Positions 16,682 through 27,575 of a stretch of DNA of 64,000 bases are shown here, one piece after another; position 1 is the first letter of the stretch; every line of letters begins with the position of its first letter. The stretch comes from Terriglobia bacterium (lineage in GTDB: Bacteria > Acidobacteriota > Thermoanaerobaculia > Thermoanaerobaculales > Thermoanaerobaculaceae). Below the pieces are notes generated by a model. The model was not told where the DNA came from, ran no database searches, and saw only the letters and a program-made list of their open reading frames with translations. A program made the position numbers and the translations under genes. The stretch covers positions 1 to 64,000 of the forward strand of contig JAIQFQ010000001.1 of the NCBI GenBank assembly GCA_020073245.1, read 5' to 3'.

Positions 16682-18173
16682 GAGATCGTACGACGTCGTG
16701 ATCGTGGGCTCGGGCGCCGGCGGCGGCACCGTGGCACAGGCGCTGGCCCCGGCCTGCCGCGAGGGGCTGCGCGTGGCGGTCCTGGAGTGGGGCCCGAAGC
16801 TGCGCGAGGACGAGTACACCGGTCGCGAAGCGGAGATGGCGGAGAGGCTCTACTTCGACTCCGGCGGTGTTCTCACCCGCGACGGCACGATGACGCTGGC
16901 GTTCGGGCGTGCGTACGGCGGCTCGACGGTCGTGTACACCGGAACATCGCTGCCGCTGCCTGCCGAAGTGCTCGGGCGCTGGGGCGTGTCCGGACTCGCA
17001 CACGACGACCTCCTTGCCCGCTCGAAGAAGTACATGACCGAGAACAACGTCCACCTGCTCGAAGGAGACCGGATCAACGACAACAACCGGCTCTTCGCCC
17101 GGGCGTGTCGGAGGCTCGGATACCGCGTCGAGCAGTTCCCGATCAACGTGAAGGGATGCAAGGGCTCCGGCCTCTGCAACCTCGGTTGCCCGAACGCCGC
17201 CAAGCAGGGCACCAACCGCGTGCAGCTCCCTGCAGCCGAGGCGTCCGGCGTCGAGGTGATCACCAACTGCAAGGTCGAGCGGATCGGGAGCCGCGAGTGC
17301 GTCGCCACGGTCGCGAACCCCCCGTGGGGGGAACCGTCGCGCTCGGAGCCCGGAGAGTACCTGGTCCGCGCACGGGCGATCGTGGTGGCCGCGGGTGCGG
17401 TCAACTCCCCCGCTCTGCTTCTGCGTTCGCGCCTGCCGGCCAATCTCCCCGCACTGGGGCGCTACGTCACCACCCACCCCGCGCTGATCCTCGTCGGCGA
17501 GCACGACCGGCCAATCAGCAACTTCCACGGGCACCCCAAGAGCTACTATTGCGACCACTTCGTGGCCTCGGGGAGGTTCCTGCTCGAGACCTGCATGTAC
17601 TTCCCGTTCACCACGGCGAAGAACCTCATCGGGTTCGGTCCCGAGCACGCCGAGCTCATGAGCCGGCTGGACCGGATGCAGATGATCCTGGTGCTCGCCA
17701 TCGATCCCGCCCTACCCGACAACCGCGTCACCGTGAGTCCGACCGGCGAGCCGGTCGTCAACTACCGGTTCACCGACGGCGTGCTCGACGCCCTGGTCGA
17801 GTCGCAACGCGCGGCCGCGCGGATCTTCTTCGCGGCCGGGTGCCGGCGGGTGCACGCTCCGGCGGGGCTGAGTTTCTTCATCGGGGCCGAGGATGTCGGG
17901 CGCCTCGACGAACGCATCACCAGGGAGGCGTTCAAGCTGGGGAAGGTCTCGATCTCGAGCGCCCACCTGATGGGCGGCTGCCGAATGGGGGCGGACGCCG
18001 GCACGTCGGTCACCGACGCCTGGGGGCAGGTCCACGGGTTCCCGTGGCTCTTCGTCGCCGACGGGAGCCTGTTCCCCGCGTGCGCCGAGATCAACCCGTA
18101 CGTCACGATCATGGCGCTCGCCGACCGCGTCGCCGAGCGGGTTCGCGCGCGCCTGCCGGAGCTGCCCCGATGA
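16674..18173 (+). CDS. GMC-family FAD-dependent oxidoreductase
   Basis: The 499-residue protein has the FAD-binding GSGAGGG motif at 12-18, the GMC segment with RAYGGSTVVYTG, and the C-terminal GMC_oxred_C part with HLMGGCRMG and VADGSLFPACAEINPYVTI, where the His and Asn are the expected catalytic pair. A three-Cys cluster (GCKGSGLCNLGC, about 161-172) resembles that of long-chain alcohol oxidases/dehydrogenases. It should oxidise an alcohol to a carbonyl. No signal peptide is visible, so it is cytoplasmic or membrane-attached through the small subunit. Its stop overlaps the start of the ThDP enzyme gene. Confidence 0.9.
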   Translation: MIERSYDVVIVGSGAGGGTVAQALAPACREGLRVAVLEWGPKLREDEYTGREAEMAERLYFDSGGVLTRDGTMTLAFGRAYGGSTVVYTGTSLPLPAEVLGRWGVSGLAHDDLLARSKKYMTENNVHLLEGDRINDNNRLFARACRRLGYRVEQFPINVKGCKGSGLCNLGCPNAAKQGTNRVQLPAAEASGVEVITNCKVERIGSRECVATVANPPWGEPSRSEPGEYLVRARAIVVAAGAVNSPALLLRSRLPANLPALGRYVTTHPALILVGEHDRPISNFHGHPKSYYCDHFVASGRFLLETCMYFPFTTAKNLIGFGPEHAELMSRLDRMQMILVLAIDPALPDNRVTVSPTGEPVVNYRFTDGVLDALVESQRAAARIFFAAGCRRVHAPAGLSFFIGAEDVGRLDERITREAFKLGKVSISSAHLMGGCRMGADAGTSVTDAWGQVHGFPWLFVADGSLFPACAEINPYVTIMALADRVAERVRARLPELPR

Positions 18174-19894
18174 GCGAGTCCGGCGCGCGGGTCGTGGTGC
18201 GGGCGCTGGAGGACGAGGGCGCCCGGCTCACCTTCGGAATCCCCGGCACGCACAACATCGAGCTGTACGACGCGCTCGCCGCCTCGGGCCGCGTCACGCC
18301 GGTGCTGGTCACCGACGAGCAGAGCGCTTCGTTCATGGCGGACGGATTCGCCCGCAGCGGTGGTGGGGTCGGCGTGGTCAACCTGGTGCCCGGCGCGGGG
18401 ATGACCCACGCCCTGTCGGGGATCGCCGAGGCGCTCATGGACGGTGTGCCGATGGTGGTGCTGGCCTGCGGGATCCGTTCCGACACCGGCCGCGCGTACC
18501 AACTTCATTCCATCGACCAGCTCGCGGTGGTGCGGCCGGTGGCCAAGGCCGTGCTGCCGGTTCGCGAGCCACGCGACCTATATGCCACGGTGCGGCGGGC
18601 GTTCGCACTCGCGCGGGCCGGCACCCCCGGCCCGGTTGTCGTGGAGGTCCCTGCCGAGCTGTACTTGCTGCACCACGATTTCGGCACGCCCGCATACGAG
18701 CCGCCCGAGGCCTCGCCACCTCCACCCGACCCGGCGGCGATCGAACGCGCCGCCGCGATGCTCGCGGGCGCGCGATGCGTGCTGGTCTACGCCGGGTACG
18801 GCGCCAGGGGCGCCACCGAACCGCTCCGCCGCCTCGCGGAGCGCCTGGGCTCTCCGGTAGCGACCACGATCCAGGGGAAGGGCGTGTTCCCCGAGTCGCA
18901 TCCCCTGTTCCTCTGGAACGGCCTGGGCAGGATGGCGCCGGCGTTCGTGCGCGACGTCGAGCGCGGTTGCGACGCGATGCTCGCGGTGGGATGCCGTTTC
19001 TCGGAGGTGGGAACCGGGAGCTGGGGCTTCACACCCCCAGGGACGCTCGTGCACGTCGACATCAACGCCGACGTGTTCGATCGCAACTTCCGGGCCTCCG
19101 TCACGATCGCCGCCGACGCCGCGGCCGCCTTGACGGCCCTGCTGGAGCGTCTGCCGGCCCGACAGCGCGACGATGCGCTCGAGCGGACGATCACATCGGG
19201 GCACAACGGCGTTCGCGAGGAGCAGAGACAGGCTACCGCCGCCAACCGCGTGTCCCCGGCGGCGCTCTTCGATTCCCTGCGTGATCTGTGCGGCCCAGAC
19301 GCGGTCTTCGCCGCAGACAGCGGCAACGGCACGTTCCTCGCGATGGAGCACCTGTGCCTCGAGGCACCGGGACGATTCCTGGCGCCGATCGACTACTCGT
19401 GCATGGGCTACAGCGTGCCCGCCGCGATCGGAGCGAAGCTCGCCAGCCCGCACCGGGACGTCGTGGCGCTCGCCGGCGACGGTGCGCTCCTCATGACGGG
19501 CCTCGAGCTCTTGACCGCCTCGGCGTGCGCCGCGGGCGTGGTGGCGGTTGTGCTGCGCGACGAGGAGCTCGCGCAGATCGCGCAGTTCCAGCGCACGGCG
19601 CTGAACCGCGCGACGTGCTCCCGGGTGGCGCCGTACAGCGTGCAGGCGTTCGCAACGGCAACCAACTGCGAGTACGCGGCCGCGATGAGCGACGCCGATG
19701 TGCGGCCGGCGCTGGCCAAGGCCCTCGGGGCCGCCCGCGCCGGCCGACCCGTGATGGTCGAGGTCGCGATCGACTACTCGCGGAAGACCTACTTCACACG
19801 CGGCGTGGTGGCAACAACGTTCTGGCGCCTGGGATGGGGCGAGCGGATCCGCCTGCTGGGCCGAGCCATCGGCCGCCGGCTCGGCGGAGCGTGA
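18170..19894 (+). CDS. thiamine-diphosphate-dependent enzyme (acetolactate synthase/decarboxylase type)
   Basis: The 574-residue protein has the three domains of this family: pyrimidine-binding (FGIPGTHNIELYDAL, then the activating Glu in VTDEQSASFMADGFAR, about 6-170), a central domain (about 185-320), and the ThDP/Mg domain (LAGDGALLMTGLEL, about 365-545). Plain acetolactate synthase is unlikely because the usual ilvN partner is absent and the C-terminal sequence is divergent. Benzoylformate-decarboxylase-like or carboligase activity is possible. The ATGA overlap with the GMC gene suggests a joint pathway, for example oxidation followed by C-C cleavage or ligation. Its 3' end is 27 bases from the convergent DUF192 gene. 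Confidence 0.9.
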   Translation: MSESGARVVVRALEDEGARLTFGIPGTHNIELYDALAASGRVTPVLVTDEQSASFMADGFARSGGGVGVVNLVPGAGMTHALSGIAEALMDGVPMVVLACGIRSDTGRAYQLHSIDQLAVVRPVAKAVLPVREPRDLYATVRRAFALARAGTPGPVVVEVPAELYLLHHDFGTPAYEPPEASPPPPDPAAIERAAAMLAGARCVLVYAGYGARGATEPLRRLAERLGSPVATTIQGKGVFPESHPLFLWNGLGRMAPAFVRDVERGCDAMLAVGCRFSEVGTGSWGFTPPGTLVHVDINADVFDRNFRASVTIAADAAAALTALLERLPARQRDDALERTITSGHNGVREEQRQATAANRVSPAALFDSLRDLCGPDAVFAADSGNGTFLAMEHLCLEAPGRFLAPIDYSCMGYSVPAAIGAKLASPHRDVVALAGDGALLMTGLELLTASACAAGVVAVVLRDEELAQIAQFQRTALNRATCSRVAPYSVQAFATATNCEYAAAMSDADVRPALAKALGAARAGRPVMVEVAIDYSRKTYFTRGVVATTFWRLGWGERIRLLGRAIGRRLGGA

Positions 19895-19921
19895 ATTTCG
19901 TCACGCCGTCTGCAGAGCAGC

Positions 19922-20368
19922 TCACTTCGGTCGCGCGGCAAACGCGCCGGACGGCACGTTCTCGAACGTCACCTGGGCGCCGCGAGCCAGCCCGTGCGCG
20001 CGCGAGTAGCCAGCGTTGACCAGCAGGACGGAACGGGCGGGCTGGGCATTCTTGAACATCGGGCACGGGTCGAACCTGCAGGGGGGAGCATCTGGAAGAA
20101 CGTCGGCGACCTTGCCCGACGCGTCGAGCCACACGATGTCCAGCGGCATCAGCGTGTCCTTCATCCAGAACGAGAAGATCCCGTCACTGTCGAACGGAAA
20201 GAGCATCCCGCGGTCCACCGGGAGGCTGTCCCGGAACATCAGGCCGGACTTCTTCTCCTTGTCGGAGAGTGCCAGCTCGAGCTGCAGACGGCTGCCGTCG
20301 GGAACGATGCACGCGGGTCCGGTCGCGGAGCCTGCGGCCGCTGCGAGTAGGAGTGACGCGATCAGCAT
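19922..20368 (-). CDS. DUF192 family exported protein
   Basis: The 148-residue protein starts at ATG 20368 (GGGGAGG upstream) with a short signal (LIASLLLAAAAGSATGPAC). The remainder is the whole DUF192 domain: LELALSDKEKKSGLMFRDSL, MLFPFDSDGIFSFWMKDTLM, PLDIVWLDASGKVADVLPDAPPC. The family is small, periplasmic and of unknown function; it often follows unrelated genes. Four Cys including CRFDPC are present, somewhat more than usual. It lies 61 bases after the DUF1259 gene and may be co-transcribed. Confidence 0.9.
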   Translation of the reverse strand: MLIASLLLAAAAGSATGPACIVPDGSRLQLELALSDKEKKSGLMFRDSLPVDRGMLFPFDSDGIFSFWMKDTLMPLDIVWLDASGKVADVLPDAPPCRFDPCPMFKNAQPARSVLLVNAGYSRAHGLARGAQVTFENVPSGAFAARPK

Positions 20369-20429
20369 GGTTCTGCCTCCCCGAACCCATGGTAGCAAGG
20401 AGGCGAGGGACGTGCCTGCCCGGCCGGCG

Positions 20430-21344
20430 TCACCCGGGCGCCGCCGAGGTCCGATCGAGGGCGGCCCTGAGCGCACGAGCCAGTCCCTCCGTGGGCCCGA
20501 CACCCCAAAAGTGGAGGAAGAAGATCCGCGGGGTCTCGCCAGCCATGTGCTGGTGGATGGCGACGATGTCGATCCCGCCAGCCCGCAAGGCCTTCAGCAC
20601 CCCCTGAAGCTCGCCTTCCAGCATCGCGAAGTCCCCGTCCACGACCGCCCTGTCGTCGGACCCGGCGAACGCGGCCCAGGTGTTGACGCCCATTGCATTG
20701 CCGACGTTGGTCCCGCCCATCGAGGCGGTCCGGCCGACCACGGCCCTGTACACGCCTCCGGCGGGCGAGACCGGCACGTGCAGGATGGCGCCGATCTTCT
20801 TCGGGTCGAGCGTGGTCCGGGCCGGGTCGATCTCCGCGACCGGACGGCGTTGTCGCTCGGCGCCGGTATCCCTGATCGCCGCGAACACCTTGCCCACCGC
20901 GGCGGCAAGCTCCGCCTCGGCGCCCATCCCCCCGATGTGCATGAACATGACCTTGGGCTCGTCCCAAAGGAAGTGGTTGTGCAGCGCCGTGACCTCGAGA
21001 CCGCTGCCCAGCGCGGCGTCCATCACCGTGGTGACCTGATCCTCGAGGAGCACCATGTCACCCATGACCATCACATGACCGCCCGTTCGCTGGAACGCAG
21101 CCCACGACGTGAGTCCCATGGCCGGGATCAGCCGCACCCCCGCGACGCGAACCGACAGATCGCTACGCGGCACCGAAACCTTGAACACGCCCTCCTTGGC
21201 ATCGTAGGCGCCCTTGGCGCCAGTGAGCCGCTCGATGAGCGCGGTGTCCAGGCCGGGAGACTCGGCGGACACCAGGGCCGGTGCCGCGCCCGCCATCACG
21301 GCGACCGCAGTCAGTGCCGCAAGAACGTCTCGAGGTCGAACCAT
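20430..21344 (-). CDS. DUF1259 (LppY/LpqO-like) exported protein
   Basis: This 304-residue protein has a Sec signal (LAALTAVAVMAGAAPALVSA) and two repeats of the DUF1259 fold. One repeat has VTALHNHFLWDEPKVMFMHI and the other IVAIHQHMAGETPRIFFLHF, each with a His-x-His pair that could bind a metal. Start at 21344 follows GGGAGGGG. LppY/LpqO are lipoproteins of mycobacteria of unknown function; here there is no lipobox, so it should be periplasmic. It lies upstream of DUF192 on the same strand. Confidence 0.9.
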   Translation of the reverse strand: MVRPRDVLAALTAVAVMAGAAPALVSAESPGLDTALIERLTGAKGAYDAKEGVFKVSVPRSDLSVRVAGVRLIPAMGLTSWAAFQRTGGHVMVMGDMVLLEDQVTTVMDAALGSGLEVTALHNHFLWDEPKVMFMHIGGMGAEAELAAAVGKVFAAIRDTGAERQRRPVAEIDPARTTLDPKKIGAILHVPVSPAGGVYRAVVGRTASMGGTNVGNAMGVNTWAAFAGSDDRAVVDGDFAMLEGELQGVLKALRAGGIDIVAIHQHMAGETPRIFFLHFWGVGPTEGLARALRAALDRTSAAPG

Positions 21345-21457
21345 GCGCCCCTCCCGCCGGCCCCGCGCCGCGGCCGGCCCGGTGGGCGCGGCAGAATCGA
21401 TGAGGTTGCAGGCCCGGCGCCAAGGTGCAACCCGCCCTCGGCCGGGCAAATTTCCGC

Positions 21458-22729
21458 TCAGCTAACAGGTCGCCGGGAACCGGTCGATTCCCCGCGTTCC
21501 TCGGGCGGCGTGAGCGAGCGGAAGCCCCGCCAGAGCAGCAGGTCGTAGACGATCTTCAAACCGCCCGCAAGAAAGAACGGCAGCCCCATGAGAGCCGGGC
21601 TCGCGAGCAGCGGCGTCGCGATCGCCGGCGAGAGCGCCGCCCCGGTGGTCCGCGCCACGCCCGTCACCCCGGCCGCCGCGGAGCGTTCGTCCGGCTCCAC
21701 CATCGCCATCGTGTACGACTGGCGCGTCGGCACATCCATCTGCGAGATCGAGAAGCGCAGGAACAGCACGGCGATCGCGAGCGGCAGCGTTGGCATCAGT
21801 GGTACGAGCAGCAGCAGGACGTTGGAAGGGAGGTGGGTGAACACCATCGTGTTGACGAGCCCGATCCGACGCGCGACCCACGCGGCAGCGAGGGCGGAGC
21901 ACCCCGCCAGCAGGTTGGCCCCGAAGAAGATCCCGCCGAGCAGCGCCGGCTGCGCGCCGAAGCGCAGGTGGAACCAGTACGCCACGATGGCCTGGACCAC
22001 GAACCCGCCGGCGAACGCGTCGAGCGAGAACAGCCCCGCGAGGCGGAAGACGACACCGCGCGAACGGTGCAGGCCAAAACGCCCGCCGATCCCGGCCGCT
22101 TGGACGGTCGTGGTCTCGACCGCGCGCGACAACCGCGAAAACAGGACGGCCAGGGCGATGCCGGCAGCCGCGTACCCGACCACGACCGCCCTGTAGCTGG
22201 CCAGAGGCGTCGCGCCGGCATCCTGAACCGCCTGGCTCAGCCCACCGCCGGCGAGCGACCCCGCGGCGGTGGCGAACGACCCCGCGAGCCCGTACCACGC
22301 GAAGACGTTGGTGCGCTCCCGGGCGGGCACGACTTCCGTGAGCGCAGCCTGCTCGACCGCGAGGAACGGCCCGACCTCGTTCCCGCTCGGGGAGATCACG
22401 CCGACCGTGGCGGCCACGAGCAGCAACGCGTAGCTGTGGGTTAGCGCGAACGTCACCCCGGCCAGCAGCATCAGCGCGGCGCCCACCAGCAGGGTGCGCC
22501 GCCGGCCCCACCGATCGGCCCTCGTGGTGAGCAGGAGCGAGATCGTGGTGTCGCCGAGGAGCGTCAGCGTCAGCAGCAGCCCGACGCGAGCTTCCGAGAG
22601 CCCCGCGGCCACCAGGTAGAGCACCAGCACGACCGACAGGAAGCCGTAGGCAAAGAGGCGCACGACTCGGGTCGCGAACAGCGCCCGTCCGTCGCCGGGG
22701 AGCGATCGGAGCGCAGGCGGGATTCTCAC
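21458..22729 (-). CDS. MFS transporter
   Basis: The 423-residue protein has 12 predicted membrane segments and an MFS motif A (TTRADRWGRRRTLLVG) between segments 2 and 3. The start is placed at GTG 22729, 18 bases after the stop of the ChrB-domain gene; the frame is open further upstream inside that gene. There are further glycine-rich helices such as YGLAGSFATAAGSLAGGGLS. The substrate is unknown. Pairing with a ChrB-domain gene suggests metal or oxyanion efflux, but that is a guess from the neighbour only. Confidence 0.85.
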   Translation of the reverse strand: MRIPPALRSLPGDGRALFATRVVRLFAYGFLSVVLVLYLVAAGLSEARVGLLLTLTLLGDTTISLLLTTRADRWGRRRTLLVGAALMLLAGVTFALTHSYALLLVAATVGVISPSGNEVGPFLAVEQAALTEVVPARERTNVFAWYGLAGSFATAAGSLAGGGLSQAVQDAGATPLASYRAVVVGYAAAGIALAVLFSRLSRAVETTTVQAAGIGGRFGLHRSRGVVFRLAGLFSLDAFAGGFVVQAIVAYWFHLRFGAQPALLGGIFFGANLLAGCSALAAAWVARRIGLVNTMVFTHLPSNVLLLLVPLMPTLPLAIAVLFLRFSISQMDVPTRQSYTMAMVEPDERSAAAGVTGVARTTGAALSPAIATPLLASPALMGLPFFLAGGLKIVYDLLLWRGFRSLTPPEERGESTGSRRPVS

Positions 22730-22746
22730 CCTTAAGAGGATAGCGC

Positions 22747-23208
22747 CTAGGCGAAGGCTCCCATCGGCTTGCCTTGCAGCACCATCTCTCGGCAGTACGC
22801 GTAGAGGGCGTCGTACACGATCCACTCGGCCGAGTTGATCGCGTGGTCGTCCTTGAGGCCGAGGTGGCGGAACCCTTCGGCGATCGCCCGCAGCCCGGCG
22901 CCCTCAGCCTGCCGGTACAGCGTGTTGTCGGTGTCGGCACCGTTGACGATCCTGCCGAGGAGGGTCAGTGCGGCATCGCCGGCGAGCCCGTGCCTCTCCA
23001 GGATTGCCTCGAACGAGCAGCGTCCGCCGTGGTGGCCGAGCTCTGCACCTGGGACGTCGAACGGGGTCGCGCCCAACCGCTCGGCCTCCGACTCGATCCG
23101 GTCGGCCGGGACGAAGACGAACTCGGCGCCCGGATCTACGAACTTCCGGATCAACCACGGGCACGCCACCCGGTCCACCTTCACCTGTTCGCGCGTGATC
23201 CACTTCAT
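22747..23208 (-). CDS. chromate resistance ChrB-domain protein
   Basis: The 153-residue protein matches the ChrB C-terminal domain family, with VACPWLIRKFVDPGAEFVFV at about 11-30 and later HHGGRCSFEAILERH and NTLYRQAEGAG blocks. Start at 23208 follows GGAGG. ChrB in chr operons is a chromate-sensing regulator with an extra N-terminal region; that region is absent here, as in many stand-alone members. There is no chrA-like CHR transporter nearby; the adjacent MFS gene may take that place. Confidence 0.88.
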   Translation of the reverse strand: MKWITREQVKVDRVACPWLIRKFVDPGAEFVFVPADRIESEAERLGATPFDVPGAELGHHGGRCSFEAILERHGLAGDAALTLLGRIVNGADTDNTLYRQAEGAGLRAIAEGFRHLGLKDDHAINSAEWIVYDALYAYCREMVLQGKPMGAFA

Positions 23209-23321
23209 GGGTGACCTCCGCCTGGCGACCTCGCCCACTCTATGCAAATAGACCCGCGCCCCCGTCCATTCCGGCGCCTCGCCGCCGACCTATACTCTCC
23301 TCGCTGGGGACCGGAGGCTCG

Positions 23322-25460
<2,139 letters not shown>

Positions 25461-25623
25461 CGGCGAGAGTGAGGCGTCCCGCCAACCGGCGCCTCCCCCC
25501 GGAGGTGATCAGGGATCGCCGGGCCGGGTCGCCTCCAGGGGTTTTGCTGCGAACACCGTTCGAGCCTGCCGCGGGGTCGAACCCCGTTCGCTTCCGGTCA
25601 GCCTCCCCCGCGCGCCGCTCGGG

Positions 25624-27036
25624 TCATCCCTTCGGCTGCACGTTCTGGTTCAGGCGGAAGAGGTTGGTCGGGTCGTACTTGCGCTTGATCGCCGCGAGGC
25701 GGTCGTAGTTGCCCCCGTAGGTGGCCCGGATCCGTTCGTCCCCCTCCTCCATCAGAAAGTTGACATAGGCGCCGCCTGACGAGTGCGGGTGCAGCGCCGT
25801 CCAGTAGTCTCGGACCCAGGCGACGTTGTTGGCGGTGTCGGCTGGGTTCGGGTACATGGCGGCGATCACGTGGACATACTTTGCGTCGCGGTAGAAGAAT
25901 GCAGTCTCGTCCTTCCCGACGCGATTCGCCGCGCCGCTCACCGGGTAGATGTGCATCGCCGAGTTGAACGTCGGGATCCCCGGCCCGTACTTGACGTGTG
26001 CGTCGATCACCTCGTCCGAGAGCTCGTTCACGAAGTCGGCCTTCCAGTAGTTCTGGAGCCCAGCAGGCACGAGCGGGTCGAACATGCTCTGGACGACCGG
26101 GTACGGAAGGGGTCCGAAGAAGTCGAGCGCCGGCGGGGCGAAGGCGCGCAGCGGCGCCAAGACCCGGTCGGCTTCAGCGGCCGGACCCGTGTAGATGGCC
26201 ACCACGCCGCACAGCCTCGTGTTGTGCAGGGCCTGAGGGAAAGGCGGCCCGGGCGGCACGACGAGGAACGCGAAGAACGCGTTGAAGTCGTCAGGCGCCT
26301 CGTTCATGAAGTCCCGGTACGCCCGCATCGCCTCCCGCGACTTCTCGAGGGGCCAAAGGATGGGCCCGGCCATCACCTTGCTCACCGGGTGCAGCATGAA
26401 TTCGAACGATGTCACGACGCCGAAGTTCCCTCCCCCGCCGCGGATCGCCCAGAAGAGGTCAGGGTTCTTCTTCGAGTTCGCCGTCACGAAGCGGCCGTCT
26501 GCGAGCACCATGTCCGCCGAGACCAGGTTGTCGCACGAGAGCCCGTACTTCCGGGTCAGGTGGCCGATCCCGCCGCCGAGGGTGAGCCCGGCGATCCCGG
26601 TCGTGGAGATGATACCGCCTGGCGCCGCGAGCCCGAACGCGTGCGTCGCGTGGTCGAGGTCGCCCCATGTGCACCCCCCCTCGGCGCGGGCGGTGCGCTT
26701 CTCCGGATCCACTCGAATCCCCTTCATGTTCGACAGGTCGATGACGAGCCCGCCGCTGCATACCGCGCTCCCGGTCACGTTGTGGCTACCGCCGCGGATC
26801 GCGACGGGCAGCTTCTGCTCGCGCGCGAAGTTCACCGCCGCGATGACGTCGGCCACCCCCGAGCAGCGCGCGATGAGCGCTGGCCGTCTGTCGATCATCC
26901 CGTTCCACACCTTGCGCGCCTCCTCGTAGCCCTCGTCACGGGGCTGCAGGAGCGTGCCGCGCAGGGCCGCCCTGAACGCATTCACGGCTCCCTCATCGGG
27001 AACCGGCATGGCCGTTGTGTCTCGCATGGCAACCAT
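25624..27036 (-). CDS. FAD-linked oxidoreductase, BBE type
   Basis: The 470-residue protein has the PCMH FAD domain (about 50-220) and a berberine-bridge C-terminal segment (NYDRLAAIKRKYDPTNLFRL). His in IRGGSHNVTG and Cys in YGLSCDNLVSAD are the two positions that covalently attach FAD in bicovalent members. The start at 27036 has GGAGG six bases upstream; an ATG three codons later is possible. There is no signal peptide. Relatives oxidise sugars or antibiotic-like alcohols; the substrate is unknown. It is divergent from the GntR regulator at 27171, which may control it. Confidence 0.92.
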   Translation of the reverse strand: MVAMRDTTAMPVPDEGAVNAFRAALRGTLLQPRDEGYEEARKVWNGMIDRRPALIARCSGVADVIAAVNFAREQKLPVAIRGGSHNVTGSAVCSGGLVIDLSNMKGIRVDPEKRTARAEGGCTWGDLDHATHAFGLAAPGGIISTTGIAGLTLGGGIGHLTRKYGLSCDNLVSADMVLADGRFVTANSKKNPDLFWAIRGGGGNFGVVTSFEFMLHPVSKVMAGPILWPLEKSREAMRAYRDFMNEAPDDFNAFFAFLVVPPGPPFPQALHNTRLCGVVAIYTGPAAEADRVLAPLRAFAPPALDFFGPLPYPVVQSMFDPLVPAGLQNYWKADFVNELSDEVIDAHVKYGPGIPTFNSAMHIYPVSGAANRVGKDETAFFYRDAKYVHVIAAMYPNPADTANNVAWVRDYWTALHPHSSGGAYVNFLMEEGDERIRATYGGNYDRLAAIKRKYDPTNLFRLNQNVQPKG

Positions 27037-27120
27037 CCGTCACCTCCTTTGTGGTGCTGCTGTTGCCGCTCCCAACGCAGAGGCTCCGACGGCGATTCCC
27101 GGAGGTGGAATCACCGTGTC

Positions 27121-27149
27121 TTGACATTCCCGACGATCGAATGTATACT
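27121..27149 (+). promoter_or_regulatory. near-perfect sigma-70 promoter of the GntR gene
   Basis: TTGACA at 27121-27126, a 17-base spacer and TATACT at 27144-27149. The start codon lies 22 bases after the -10 box, so the leader is about 14 bases and has no Shine-Dalgarno sequence. Confidence 0.8.
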
Positions 27150-27167
27150 GTCTGCAGACAGCAGACA
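27149..27167. promoter_or_regulatory. palindromic operator overlapping the transcription start
   Basis: TGTCTGCAGACA (27149-27160) is a perfect 12-base palindrome, and GCAGACA follows at once (27161-27167). It covers the expected start site, as an autorepressor site of a YtrA-type regulator would. Confidence 0.6.
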
Positions 27168-27170
27168 ATT

Positions 27171-27575
27171 ATGCCCGACACCCCGACGATCACCATCGAA
27201 ACAGTGTCGCCGGTACCCGCCTACCTGCAGATCGTGGCGGCGCTGCGCGGCGTGTTGGTCTCGGGCCGTCTTCAGGCCGGGCAGCGCCTCCCGACAGTGC
27301 GCGAACTCGCGGACGTTCTCGGCGTCAATCACAACACCGTGGCGGAGGCTTACCGGGCGCTGGCGACCGAGGGGTGGCTCGATCTCCGGCGACGGCTCGG
27401 CGCCACGGTCCTGCCCCGCCCCGCACCGGATCCGAGCCCTGCCGCCTACAATGCGCTGGCCGGCGGGCTCCGCGGCGTCGTCGTGAAGGCGCTCGCCGAC
27501 GGAGTCCCCCGTGGCACGGTTATCGCGAGGCTGAAGGAGCTCGGGCGAGAGCTGTCCGAGGAGGTCCTGCCATGA
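27171..27575 (+). CDS. GntR-family regulator, YtrA subfamily
   Basis: This 134-residue protein has an N-terminal winged helix (QIVAALRGVLVSGRLQAGQR, LPTVRELADVLGVNHNTVAEAYRALATEGWL), with the LPTVRELA and VNHNTVAxAY signatures of YtrA/MocR-like GntR proteins. The remaining 55 residues are short, as in YtrA, and lack a ligand-binding domain. YtrA regulators usually control ABC transporters from the same operon; here the next gene is a small exported DUF3887 protein instead. Its stop overlaps the start of that gene. The promoter palindrome suggests autoregulation. Confidence 0.9.
   Translation: MPDTPTITIETVSPVPAYLQIVAALRGVLVSGRLQAGQRLPTVRELADVLGVNHNTVAEAYRALATEGWLDLRRRLGATVLPRPAPDPSPAAYNALAGGLRGVVVKALADGVPRGTVIARLKELGRELSEEVLP

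Noticed and set aside
16787..18169. A second open frame runs through the whole GMC gene and joins the ThDP enzyme frame
   Set aside because: The reading has high Arg/Pro/Gly content and no domain. It is open only because of GC-rich codon bias; the true start of the ThDP enzyme is the ATG at 18170.
25470..25494. GAGGCG/CGCCTC inverted repeat after glgX
   Set aside because: The loop is 13 bases and a C run follows instead of T, so I do not call it a terminator.
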